Position numbers and translations under genes: made by a program
Shown here: piece by piece, positions 1-11,367 of the stretch
Layout: the number at the start of each line of letters is the position of its first letter
Position numbering within the stretch: position 1 is the first letter of the stretch
Notes under the pieces: model-generated
What the model saw: the letters and a program-made list of their open reading frames with translations, nothing else
Told to the model about the DNA's origin: nothing
Database searches by the model: none
DNA from: Corinectria fuckeliana
Taxonomy: Eukaryota; Ascomycota; Sordariomycetes; Hypocreales; Nectriaceae
Direction: 5' to 3'
Assembly (NCBI GenBank): GCA_019137255.1
Contig: WPDH01000234.1
Coordinates: 62,001-126,000 of the forward strand
Length of the DNA: 64,000 nt

Positions 1-1220
1 CTACCGTCATCTTTGCCTACTGTGGCGTGGCTGTCTCATTCGCGTTTGGCCCTGTCATTCTCAAGGGACTGCAGCAACCAATCCGCGACAATCCTTATCT
101 GCTGCTTATGGGAGCCGCCTTTCAGCTATTCGGAGGCGGTATCCCAGTTTTCATGAATACTCTCTATGCGATTGCAGCTGATGTGAGCTCCGAAGAGGAC
201 AAGTAAGCCTACTTTCCCGTTGAGAAGCGCCCTTGACTGGCAGTGACTGACGCAAGTATTAGAGCCACCCACTTTCTCTACCTGACCTTTGGTGCCACGG
301 CTGGTGGACTTCTCGGGCCTGTGGCTGCTGGTCTTCTCATGGAGCGCTTTGGTCCTTGGGTGCCTATTTACCTCGTCCTGACAACAGTTCCATTGGTTCT
401 TGCCATCCTCTTCTTGCTCCCAGAAACCTTGACCATCAACGTCAAGAGCCAGTTGGGTGATGCTGGCAAGCCCGCGCTGAAATCGGCCAGAGACCACCTA
501 GAGCAAGGCGTGAAGGAGCTGACTGAATCCCTCCAAATTCTTAGGAGTAGGAGTGTTCCGCTGATTATGGTTACCTTCTTCGTTCAGCCTGCGCGCTACA
601 ATGCGTATACCACTATACTATCGCAGTACGTCAGCAAGCATTTCAAATGGAGGCTAGCCGAAACTAGCCTGCTGCTGTCTCCTTTGGGAATCCTCAACCT
701 CATCGTTCTGGCCGGATTGCCCAAAGTCTCGGAAATCCTGCTGTCGTCACGGTTTCGCTTCTCGCCGTTTAAGAAGGACCTGCTCCTGACCCGCATCTCG
801 ACCTTCGTCCTTGTAGTTGGAGCAATAGCCCAGGGCTTCAGCCACAATATCGTCATGTTCCTGTTTGGACTCTTCATCTCAACCTTCGGCGCGGCTGATA
901 CCCCTCTGGCGCGGGCGACCGTCTCGCACTTTGTGCAGCCCGAGTACACGTCCCGGCTGTATGCCTTGATTGGCATGATTGAAGTCCTGGGATCTTTCAT
1001 TGGAGGTCCTGTTTTGGCCTGGTGCTTTGCCACCGGCCTGGAGCGAAAGGGGATGTGGATTGGGTTGCCATGGTTCTATGTTGGGTTTCTGTGCTCGCTG
1101 GCTTGGGTTGCTCTGTTGTTCGTCAAGCCGCCGAAGAAGCAGCCGCGGGAAGAGGAACCAGACAGCGACAGCGAAGGCACTGAAGAGTTCATGCCCGATG
1201 CCCCTCTGCGCCTTGAATAG
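1..1220 (+). CDS. MFS transporter, 5' end missing
   Basis: This is the C-terminal part of a major facilitator superfamily membrane transporter, probably a drug/proton antiporter-like efflux protein. The reading frame enters at base 3 and runs to an intron at 203-262 (GTAAGC donor, TATTAG acceptor), giving the junction Glu-Glu-Asp-Lys-Ala-Thr-His. About 385 residues are present. Several hydrophobic membrane spans are visible, with the glycine-rich stretch GATAGGLLGPVAAGLLMERF just after the splice site, a proline-terminated helix before LPETL, and a charged, acidic cytoplasmic tail after KPPKKQ. The stop is TAG at 1218. The gene lies about 650 bp upstream of an ABCC transporter in the same direction, so the two could form an efflux pair or mark the edge of a metabolite cluster extending to the left. 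Substrate cannot be read from the sequence. The family call is firm; subfamily is inference. Confidence 0.85.
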
Positions 1221-1869
1221 TGTTCGGCCGGAGAGAAGAGATCGGATTGGATTGCATGGAGGTCGACGTCTCGGCGTGACGCGGCATGCGGTCAGAGCAG
1301 TGCCTGGTGTAGGTGCTGTTGGTTGGTAAAGAACTTGTGCACTAGATATATGAGATACCCGAATAGACAATCGTTTCCTTTCACGTATTCCAGACATGTT
1401 CCGTATCTTAATGCCTTGACGCGCTTGGGAACCTTATTCCTACCGGTCGGTTTAGTCTCTTTCATCTCCGATCATCCGCCTTCTAGATATGGCTCGCCAG
1501 GGAACTTTTGTCGATCCTCTAGTCCCGCCCCCAGAACGCAGCATCATGATTCGCACCAGAACGAGCCTTTGCATGTCCAATCCAGTCAAGCGGTTCAATC
1601 CCGGCCGCGAGAGTCATCTGTCAGCAATGCGCCTTATCGGGCACATCGTTCCATGCCACTGCAGCTCGCATCTGCAGGGTCCTTGCCACGCCTTGGGAAC
1701 GGGCTTTGGGGAAAGAAACCGTCGCCGCACTCTCGACTACATCTTTCAATTCTAGGCGATCAAAAACTCAAGATATAGAACGCGACTTCATTGTGATTCT
1801 GATCTTTGCTCAATAGTCGGAGCTGGGCTGGTTTGGTGCGGACTTGTACGGGCACTCGCACTCAACACC
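1221..1869. other. Intergenic region, MFS 3' end to ABC transporter 5' leader
   Basis: About 650 bp between two co-directional genes. It must contain the 3' UTR of the MFS gene and the promoter of the ABC gene. Short open frames here have no recognisable protein features and I treat them as chance. Confidence 0.6.
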
Positions 1870-4800
1870 ATGGAGTCGTACAACTCGACGCAGTGTCGCG
1901 ATAGCTTCTTCGGCCCCAGCGTCTGGACTGACGGCTGCCGAGGGGGATTCGACTTCACCCGTATGCCAAGCACGATGTCGCTGATAACTCTGGGTCGTTA
2001 GTACTCACGCGCCGCAGTTACCTTTGAGGAAAGCATCCTGAGCATGGCTCCCGCAGCCGTGTTCCTTCTTCTAGCCGGCCCACGATCCATGTATCTCCTC
2101 AAACTCCCGGACAGAACAAAGCGGCATGCAACGTACGCTCCAAAACTCGTACATCCAGCCTTTTGAACCCGTTGATTTCCTACAGTCTAATCACATCTAG
2201 ATTTCCTCAATTGCCTATTCGGCCCTGCAGGTCATCCTGCTCGCGCTGGTAGCCTCCAAAAAGATGCTAAAAACCGACTTCTCCCTGGCTGCCGCCATCT
2301 TGAACCTCTTTGCCTCCTTTTCCATCAGCCTCTTGGTCCACTTTGAGCACGTCAAGTCTATCCGACCGTCGTTCCTCCTCACCGCGTACCTCTTCGTGTC
2401 GCTGCTCTTCGATGCTGCGCGCCTGAGAACCGAGTGGCTATTATCCGTCAACGTCGCTTACGCAGCTGTCGTTTCTGCGTCCGCAGCGTTCAAGCTCGTT
2501 CTTCTGGTCCTGGAGACGGTAGAGAAGCGCAGAATCCTTATCAAATCTAGCAAAGACCCTTCCACCGAGAGCACGAGTGGCCCGTTTAGCCGTGGGCTGT
2601 TTGTCTGGCTGAACTCGCTACTCATTTCAGGCTGGGCGACTGCTCTCACTAGTAGTACCCTTCCAACAATCTACGAGGAGCTCTCCTCTGAAAAGCTCGC
2701 CATCAGGTTCGAAGCTGCTTGGAACAAAGGTTGGTCTCTTGCGCGTGTAATCTCGTCACAAAGTCACACTGACCCGTCCACTTCAGCGACCAGGAAGAGC
2801 AAGAAACCGTCAATTTTCCTAACTACGGTGAAAATATTGAAGTGGGAGGTTCTTAGCATGACGCCACCAAGACTCGCGATGATTGCGTTGAGCATCTCGC
2901 AGCCTTTCCTCGTCTCTAATGCATTGCGGTTTCTCTCCGCGCCGGCAGCAGATGCGACAAAGAACCTTGGGTACGGGTTAATTGGTGCATTCGCTTTCGT
3001 CTTTATAGGATCTGCTGTAGGTCTAGGCTCTTCTCAAAAACGCAACTTACTAAACCTGCGAAGGTCATGACGGCGTGGTGCGAGCACCTTACTTTCCGTG
3101 CCGGGGCTATGGTACGCGGCGGCCTCATCACATTGGTCTATGGCAAGATGATGAGGCTTCCTACCACGCATCTGAATGAATCGTCTGCAGTTGCTTTGAT
3201 GGGTAACGATGTTGAGACGCTGACGGAAAAACTCAACATCTTGCTTGTCGAGTGGTGGGCAAACGCTCTCACGGTAGCAATCGCCATGTACATGCTGGCA
3301 AACCAGCTCGGAGCGGTCTGTGTTGCGCCCATTATTACCGCAATAAGTGAGAGACCACAAAACCGTTCGTTGTAACTAGGATCTAACTGCTGCAGTCTCG
3401 ATTTGCCTCTCGAGTCTTGTGGGGAGGATGATGGTCCCCCGGCAGACGGTCTACCAGAAGGCAACCCAAGACCGCATCAACTTGACCTCCGAGGTCCTTG
3501 GGTCAATGAAGGCCGTCAAGATGCTTGGCTTAACGGAACAGTTCAAGACTCTCATTGCCCAGAAGCGGGACGAGGAGCTGGCAGTAGGCATACACTTCCG
3601 CAAGATATCCGTTTACTCCAACTGTATCAGTATGTAACCCCGACCCTCCACAAATCCTATATCCTATTTCCCATTTCTCATCGAAGTTTTCCAAAAACGA
3701 CATGTCTGACGATATGATGGACTAGCCAACTGCAACAACAGCCTAACAGAAGCCATCACCTTTGGTGCGTATGCCATTGCCGCGAAACTTAGTGGCGACC
3801 AGCCGTTCTCAGCTTCCCAGGCCGTCACCGCGCTGTCTATTCTAAGCGTGATGATGACGCCGCTGGGCGAGCTGGTCGGAAACATCCCAAACTCTTTCTC
3901 GGCCTTTGGCTGCTTCAAGAGGATCCAAGAGTTCCTGCTACTCGATGAGCGAGTGGACCGTCGTAGTATTCGCGATAACCCAAGCGAAAGCATCCCGAAG
4001 CAGCGGAAAATCCAGGACAGCGGTGTTAAAGACGCGATCGAACTGTCAACATTCAGCAGAGGCGATTTGGATAGCACACACGTTTCCATTGTGGATGGGA
4101 GCTTTAGTTGGGGTGAAAAGCGTGTTCTACAAGACATCACCACCTCGTTTGCTCGACGGCCGAACGGGTCGCTCACCATGGTCATCGGCCCCGTCGGAGC
4201 GGGAAAGTCGAGCTTTCTCAAAGCCATCATCGGAGAAGTCGCATCTTCGAACGGCGTCGTCTCTTTAAACTCCCCTGATGTTGCCTTCTGTGACCAAACG
4301 CCCTGGGTCATGAACGCTACAATCCGGGCCAACATCATCGCCGAGTCTCGAGAGTTCGAAAGCGGCTGGTTCGATACAGTGGTTAATGCTTGTGACTTGA
4401 ATATTGACTTATCCAGACTTCCAAACGGAGACCTGACTACTGTCGGCGACAAGGGAGTCAAGCTCAGCGGCGGCCAACGGCAACGACTTGTGAGTTTACC
4501 GGTTTCGAGGAGATTGCTAGCTGACTGTGTCAAAGGCAATTGCCCGTGCTGTTTACTCAAGGAAGCTCATAGCTATCTTCGATGATGTCTTCAGTGGGCT
4601 GGACAAGGTGACGGAGCAAGCAGTGTTTAGCCGTGTTTTCGGAAAAGATGGACTGCTTATGAAGAACGGAACCACGGTCATCCTCGCAACACACGCTGGT
4701 ATGCTGAAGACGAAGCCTTTAGTGACATACGCTGACCTCTATAGTCCGTCGACTTCCTGAGTCTGATCATATTATTGCTCTTGACCGGCACGGTAAGGTC

Positions 4801-7163
4801 GTTGAACAAGGACCGTTCTTCAATCTGCGGCTCGGTGGGGGATACGTCGAAAGCCTCGATATTTCCAATCATCTTGATCATGAAGACGAAGACGAGCCAT
4901 CTTCCAGCTTAGATCATGAGGCTAAGACGAAGAGCCCTGAATCGAAGACCAAGGAAAGCGCAGAGGTTCAAGACGCACCCAGCGACTCGAGCGTCTTTTT
5001 GTACTATTTCAAAGCCATACGAGCGCACAATGTTGCTCTTCTAGTCCTACTAATTGTCTCCTCGGGCGTCATCGGCACGTTTAGATGTGAGTTTACTGTC
5101 TGCACCATGACTCACTGTGTTTTGACACGCTTCGTCTAGATGTTTGGATCACTTGGTGGGGCGAGGGTAAAGGACACAACAGCGGAGACCTTGGGTACTG
5201 GCTGAGCATCTATACCGTTCTGTCCATTCTGGAAGGTGTCTTGATTACCCTCGCGATTGCGTAAGTTAGTCATTCGAGTCTATAGCCTCGCTAATATAAG
5301 AACTAGGCTCTTTCTTCTCGTGGTTGGGCCAACAAGCGGGAAGACGTTGCATAAGAGGGTTCTAGTGGCAGCGATGAAGTATGGATGGACAATAAAGAGA
5401 GACGAAGACGCAGCACTGACACTTGAGATAGTGCCCCGATGTCGTTCCTTTCCAACACCGAGACTGGGTCTTTGATCAATCGGTATTTGCGCCAGTGCAG
5501 ACTCTTTGGCCTTCACTAACCCTTTCTCAGATTCAGCCAGGATTTGCGATACGTTGACATGATCCTCCCCCTCTCGTTGTCCGTATTTATCTTTGGTAAG
5601 TGGCACATCTCATACGTTGAAGGGGATACATCTGACTGAGGTTTACAGAGATTACCGCGTGTATCGGTGCTGCCGGCCTTGCCATTGCAGCGGTTGGCTG
5701 GTTCGCCATCTCAATACCGTTTGTGGTCGCAACCCTGGTCCTTATTCAGCGATTCTACGTTCGGACATCTAAGCAGCTTCGTATTCTAGAGTACGTGCCG
5801 AGTCCTAGATGCCAACACCCCCGCTGACCGGATGTCCCAGGATCGAGCACAAAGCCCCGTTGTTTTCTCACTTCCTAGAGTCCATCCACGGCCTGGCTAC
5901 GATTCGCGCGTTTGGCTGGATCCGGCCGTACACTGACAAGGTTCTCATCCGGATCGACGATGCTCAAAAGCCGGCCTACCTGCTCAATTGCATCCAAAGA
6001 TGGCTGACTCTCGTCTTGGACATGGTCGTTGCTGTTCTCACCATCATCCTCGTCGTTCTGGCAGTCGCGTTGCGGGAAAAGGTCAGCCCGTCGTTGCTGG
6101 GTGTCGCGCTGGTCAACATGATGCGCCTGGGAGGTAACATGAAGGGCATCATTCTGTACTGGTCCATCCTCGAGACCTCGCTTGGGGCAATCACAAGGAT
6201 TCGCGCATTCTCCGGGGAGACTCCCACCGAGGTTGAGCCTGGGGAAGACAGACAGACGGTGGACAATTGGCCGGCAACGGGCAAATTGGAAGTCAACAAC
6301 TTGTCTGTCCGATACGAGTAAGTCACGCTCAATGGCTTGTATGAGCACTTGGCTAACTAGCAAGTCGAACCTCGGATCCGATACTGCGCGGGCTATCTTT
6401 CAGCATCAAACACGGGGAGAAGTTTGGTCTCTGTGGTCGCAGCGGCAGCGGCAAGAGCTCATTCGTTCAGGCTCTTCTTCGAATGACAGATGTCGTTGAG
6501 GGCCAGATCATTCTGGACGGAGAGGATCTGGCCACAGTGCCACGTCCTACGATCCGCGAGAAGCTAAGCTGTCTGACCCAAGATCCGTTCCTATTCAGCG
6601 ACAGCATCCGGTTCAACACGGATCCCATCGGAAAGTGCTCGGACGAGATGATCATCGGCGCTCTCGAACGCGTGGGCATCTGGTCCGTGATCAAAGCAAA
6701 GGTTGGAGACGGCAAGAGCCCGCTGGACGAGAAGATGGACGAGAACTTCCTGTCGCACGGCCAACGACAACTCTTCTGCCTCGCCCGTGCTCTGCTTAAG
6801 AGGAGCTCTTTGCTCATACTTGACGAGCCCACCAGCAGGTAAGCGTTCCACTGAGCCTCAACTCGGGATGAAGCTGACACGCATCGCAGTGTCGACAACC
6901 AGACGGACGCCAGAATCCAAGAGGTGATCAGATCCGAGTTCCCCGACTGCACAATCATCATGATTGCCCACCGCCTCGACACGCTGCTCGACTTTGACAA
7001 GGTCGCGGTCCTCGATAGGGGCTCCTTGGTGGAGTTTGGAGCGCCCCAGCAATTGCTGGCCAACGAGACCAGCGCGTTTGCGAGGCTGTATCGTGCTGAC
7101 AAGAGTAAGAGACCTAGACCTAGTGGTATTGAGGGTAAACGAGATCTCGCCACTAGGGCTTGA
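1870..7163 (+). CDS. ABCC-type (MRP-like) multidrug ABC transporter
   Basis: Full-size ATP-binding cassette exporter of the ABCC/MRP type, expected in plasma or vacuolar membrane. The start (Met-Glu-Ser-Tyr-Asn-Ser) and its Cys-Arg-Asp-Ser motif match the extracellular N-terminus of fungal ABCC proteins, followed by a TMD0 region. At least 15 short introns interrupt the gene, for example 1961-2017, 2149-2200, 5379-5431 and one just before NBD2 whose splice gives RYDRTSDPILRG. The product is roughly 1,400 residues. NBD1 (about 4090-4700) has Walker A GPVGAGKS, signature LSGGQRQR and a Walker B ending in Asp-Asp where the catalytic Glu would be. NBD2 (about 6290-7120) has Walker A GRSGSGKS, signature LSHGQRQ, a canonical Walker B LLILDEPTS and H-loop IMIAHRLDT. 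This asymmetry of one degenerate and one consensus ATP site is typical of ABCC. It may act with the upstream MFS gene in efflux. Substrate unknown. Confidence 0.93.
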
Positions 7164-8385
7164 CTTGAACCATGGATCTGATACAGTAAGGTTTGGATCA
7201 TGGCTGTGTCTTTGCTCAAATTTCCCAATGTCGTTAGTGCTACCGGTGTGCCAGGCCTCTAAGACGAAATGGCATATTGCCGAGGCCAGGAGGCGTTCAA
7301 CTCAGTGCCGAAAGCATGGTAGCTAGACTGAAAGATGTTCGCCCTATGTATTTACAGATCAATAGACTGGGTTTCACGGACGGAGGGTGCTGAAGAGTTC
7401 CGCATGATTAACTGACCAATTGAAAGCCCATTAGTGGTATCAGCATGCTACACACGTATACAAGGGGAATGCGACTACGTTTCTTCCACACGAAATCGCC
7501 AGCGTTTAGAATTTGCTGACCGGGACACTCAGTCTACCGTGAGGTTCAAACAGCGCATCCTCATCTTCCCACAACCACTCCAATAAGTGCACCGGAGCAC
7601 CGAAATTCACAGTCAGTACAAGACGATAGGATCACAGTCGTTCCATTTCTATCTGTAGTCGATTGGCCTGTCAGTGGATTGGCGTCACAAGCTGGCTCAT
7701 GGGGATCAGCTTTTCCTACAGCGACATATTTTCCCATTGTTCATGGCTATGGTATACAGATAACCGGCGTTAAATGCAGTTGTCACGAGTGGATCTGTTT
7801 AGCGAGAGAAGTCGAAAGGTGTACTATCTGCAAGTGTGATGAGCATGAGTGTTCGTTGTTAAGAGTTACAATTTCTGTACCATAATGCCAATCAGAGGCT
7901 ATCTATAGTGAAAATCAGAGCATGCATCCAATCACCAATCTGTTTGCAGCTTCGAGACAAGTTTCCCTTGGGTAGTACTCAGCATAAAGAGGTTGCACAA
8001 CGCAAGTGATCAAGGCTTGTTGCATGGTTCCGGTGTCATTGTCACTCCTATAATTTCCCTAAATCACCAGCCACATACATTGAATTAGGCTGGATTGTGT
8101 ACTGAAACGTGCTGTGTTATCCACGCAGGAGCGGCACCCGCGTCTTCCAAAGACAGTCGGCTGAACAACAGGATTAGGCTAACCGCATAATTCACAGTGA
8201 TATATCTGATTGAGTGAAGCGATAGCTGTGCATCACGGCTCTACTCAACGAAGACTAGACTATATAGTTGCAAGGTTAGATCCTCGCAAGGAACAATCGT
8301 CACCACTCGCTCAGCACAGAACCAACCGTGTATCCGAAGCCGCTAAGATTTCTCACACGCCAAACAACTGCAAACAGTGTGCAAA
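7164..8385. other. Intergenic region with no supported gene
   Basis: About 1.2 kb after the ABC transporter. A short open frame at 7679-7885 has a run of cysteines (GVKCSCHEWICLAREVERC) but no good ATG, so I do not call it. Otherwise I see only AT-richer spacer with no RNA gene or transposon end. Confidence 0.5.
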
Positions 8386-8685
8386 ATGTGCAAGGCCAAA
8401 CAAGTCTACAGAACCTGCCCTCGCTGCAAAAAGACCATCAAGTTGGAGTTTAAGTTGTATCGTTGCGAGAAGGGACCCGCTGACACAAAGTCCCGGGTAG
8501 AAATACAGGAGAAGTGCCCCAACGGGTTACAAGAGGACACAACTAAGGGGCCGTTCGTGGTAGCATCGTCTACTCTTTGTGAACTTTGCCAAGCTATAGT
8601 TGAGGCGGAGGAAACAGCCGACGGCAAGGAAGGGTCGGCGAAGCCAGCTGGCTACGCATTCGAACGTTGGTCTGAAAACAAGTAG
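8386..8685 (+). CDS. Small cysteine-rich protein, MC-x8-C-x2-C family (copy 1)
   Basis: Uncharacterised single-exon protein of 99 residues. I start it at the ATG giving Met-Cys-Lys-Ala-Lys rather than at an upstream GTG. The N-terminus is MC, eight residues, then CPRC; further cysteines occur in LYRCEKG and EKCPNG, and a second CxxC pair in TLCELCQ, so the cysteine pattern resembles a small zinc-binding fold. No signal peptide is visible (the N-terminus is charged, not hydrophobic), so it is probably intracellular. The same N-terminal spacing is found exactly in the genes at 31358-31579 and 32094-32408. I know similar short hypothetical proteins are common in Sordariomycetes but no function is established. 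Being short, it could still be a chance frame; the shared architecture argues against that. Confidence 0.6.
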   Translation: MCKAKQVYRTCPRCKKTIKLEFKLYRCEKGPADTKSRVEIQEKCPNGLQEDTTKGPFVVASSTLCELCQAIVEAEETADGKEGSAKPAGYAFERWSENK

Positions 8686-9395
8686 GCCAGAACTTGGGAC
8701 TTTGTTTGGGAGGATTTTGTGCTGGACTGCAGAGTCAGAATTGGTATTGGCATTGGCGAAACAAACGGAATCTAGTTGGGCTGGTAGATGTCTTGACACG
8801 ACCAAGTTCTGAGCACCATCCAGCAACGTCAATAGCACCAAAATCTCAATTCATCCATTACGTGTGTGACAGCATAATTTCGGCCATGAATTCTGGTGCT
8901 ATATAAGTAGACTTGACAGTAGCTTGCCGAGATTGGGTGCAAGTCATTATTATTGGTGGGAGCGAGCTCAGAGTTGGACAGTTCAAACTGCCCAAGCCGT
9001 CTACCAAGGTGCTGACTTTCGATTTCGTTACTGATTGGTTCAGTCAAGAGGGCTTTAGAAAGTCGCTGCACTAGGTGCAAGGCTTTTTGGAGTAAATGAA
9101 TGGTTCAACGGCTTTATTAAGGGCAAAGTTGGACTCGGAGATAGGTAGACTAGGCCTAGGTAGGTTGTTGGCCGCATTAGGCCTTAGTCGTCCGTCTCCG
9201 GGCCAGCTGATGTGTAAGCCTTATCGCGATAAGCCCTCAAGTAACCCTCCTCTCGTCCCGAGCTGCCTCCGAGCTCGTCATACCCCAACTTCAACAGCTT
9301 CCAAACCGTCATCCCTCGCCATCTCCGCCCTCGCCACCTTTTCTCACCTGAAGCCTTCGCCCTTCTCCAGCTTCCACGCTCCTCAGTCCGCTGCA
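8686..9395. other. Intergenic region / promoter of the M18 aminopeptidase
   Basis: About 700 bp. The last 150 bp before the peptidase ATG are pyrimidine-rich, as is common in fungal 5' leaders. The frame of the peptidase is open upstream to an ATG at 9096, but that extension is low in complexity and lacks family similarity. Confidence 0.5.
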
Positions 9396-11129
9396 ATGGC
9401 CAAGCTCACGCCTGGAATGCTCAGCGCTCGTGCCTCGACCCTCTCGCTTCGCCAGCAGGCGCTGTCGTCATCCGTCGCTCCAGCCCCCGCCGCTGCGCCG
9501 ACCACGACAACCTCTCGGCCCTGCGCTAGGTCACGGAACTTTGTGCTGGCCGATATGGATGGCCGCGATACCCGGAGCAACCGCGTCTGCTCTTCCTGCA
9601 TCGCCAAGTTGGCGCCCGGCGAGGTTGGACAGGTCAACTGGCACCTCCCCGAGGACGAGTCCTGCCGGCTTTGCCAGGTTGCCGACATCAAGCCCGAGGC
9701 GTTTACCAAGCCCTTCTGCGACTTCCTGCAAGAGAACCCGACCATTTTCCACACCGTCGATTACTTCACGAACAAGCTTGAACAGCTGGGCTTCAAGGAG
9801 GTGAGCGAACAGGCTTCGCCGTCACAGCTCCAACCGTACTGACTCACCATCAAGCTCTCCTCGCGCGACCCCTGGACCGACAAGGTGCAGCCCGGCGGAA
9901 AGTACTGGGTTACCCGAAACGGAAGCTCCTTGATCGCCTTTACCGTCGGAAAGGCGTACAAGCCCGGAAACGGCGTTGCCATGGTCGGCGGCCATATCGA
10001 TGCGCTCACCGCCAAGCTCAAGCCCGTGAGCACCAAGCCCAACAAGGCCGGGTACGTCGAACTCGGCGTCGCTCCCTATGCCGGCGCCCTCAACCAGACC
10101 TGGTGGGATCGCGACTTGAGCATTGGCGGCAGGGTCATCGTGCGCGACGAGGAGACGGGCAAGACGAGCACCAAGCTGGTCAAGCTAGACTGGCCCATCG
10201 CCAGGATTCCCACCCTCGCCCCTCACTTCGGCGTCGGCATGATGGGTCAAAACAACGCCGAGACTCAGGCTGTGCCCATCATCGGTCTGGAGAGCTCCCG
10301 CAATGTCTCCTCGGAGCCTCTGGCGCCCGCTGGATCCTTTGTCAACACGCAGCCGCCCAGGCTCGTCGAGCTAATCGCTAAGCAGCTGGGCATTGAGTCG
10401 TACAGCTCCATTGCTAACTGGGAGTTGGAGCTATTTGATTCCCAGCCCGCTCAGACCGGCGGCATGGACAAGGAGTTCATCTTTGCCGGCCGTATTGACG
10501 ACAAGCTCTGCTCATGGGCTGCTCTGACTGGTCTCCTTGCCGCAACCAACGACGAGGACGAAGGCGGCATCAAGCTCGTGGCTCTCTTCGACGACGAGGA
10601 AATTGGCTCGCTCTTGCGCCAGGGCGCCAGGGGCAACTTTCTCCCCTCCATCGTTGAGCGCACCGTTGAGGCCCTCAGCCCTAAGACCTTCGGCCCTGGC
10701 CTTCTCGGCGAGACCTACGCCAAGTCGTTTCTCGTATCTGCCGACGTCACGCACGCTGGAAACCCCAACTTCCTCGAGAAGTACCTCGGCGACCACGTCC
10801 CTCAGCTCAACGTCGGAATCGTCATCTGCGGCGATAGCAACGGCCACATGACTACCGACGCCGTGTCGACGGCTATCCTACAGCGCATCGGCAAGCTGGC
10901 CGACTGCGAGACCCAGACCTTCCAGATCCGCAACGACTCCCGCAGCGGCGGCACCATTGGCCCTGCCCTCTCGAGCATGCTGGGTGTCCGAGCTGCGGAC
11001 GCCGGCCTTCCCCAGCTGAGCATGCACTCGATCCGCGCAACCACTGGCGCTCTGGACCCCGGTCTGGGCGTCAAGTTCTTCAAGGGCTTTTTGGATCACT
11101 GGGAAAAGGTCGATGCGGAGTGGAACTAG
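9396..11129 (+). CDS. Ape1/Lap4-like vacuolar aminopeptidase (peptidase family M18)
   Basis: Zinc metallo-aminopeptidase of family M18, closest in motif content to yeast vacuolar aminopeptidase I. Two exons (9396-9800, 9855-11129) encode 559 residues. Candidate metal ligands are all present: His182 in GGHIDAL, Asp350 in RIDDKLC, Glu383/Glu384 in FDDEEIGS, Asp432 in SADVTHAGNPNF and His526 in MHSIRATTG. The tail GLGVKFFKGFLDHW is also family-typical. In yeast the homologue is a dodecamer delivered to the vacuole by the Cvt/autophagy route through an N-terminal propeptide. Here the N-terminus is Ala/Ser/Pro-rich and then carries two CxxC pairs (C65/C68 and C90/C93, 21 residues apart), which I do not recognise as part of the usual fold. 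The ATG at 9396 was preferred over 9096 because similarity-like, ordered sequence begins after it. It converges with the SYG1-like gene, 238 bp away. Confidence 0.93.
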
Positions 11130-11367
11130 ATGGATATGGATGTTGGAGTGTTGGGAGAAGCAAGATGTTTTGTAATACCGTTTTGCATTTTGTGCGTTGA
11201 GAAGCCCAGCAGTAATCAAGAATGGTCCCGCTTAGATCTTCTGTAATACCAGAAACCAATTTGCCATCATTTGCCACCACATGTGGCCGCCCGTCCATTT
11301 ATATACATATGTGCAGTCTATTCAAACGTCCGATTTTGCCCTATACCCCGATCTAATCTGTCCCGCA

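Noticed and set aside
7679..7885. Cysteine-rich short frame that might be a fourth member of the MC-x8 family
   Set aside because: No ATG, no MC start and different cysteine spacing.
9096..9395. Upstream in-frame ATG extending the aminopeptidase by 100 residues
   Set aside because: Extension is compositionally like a leader, and the ATG at 9396 is followed by ordered coding sequence.
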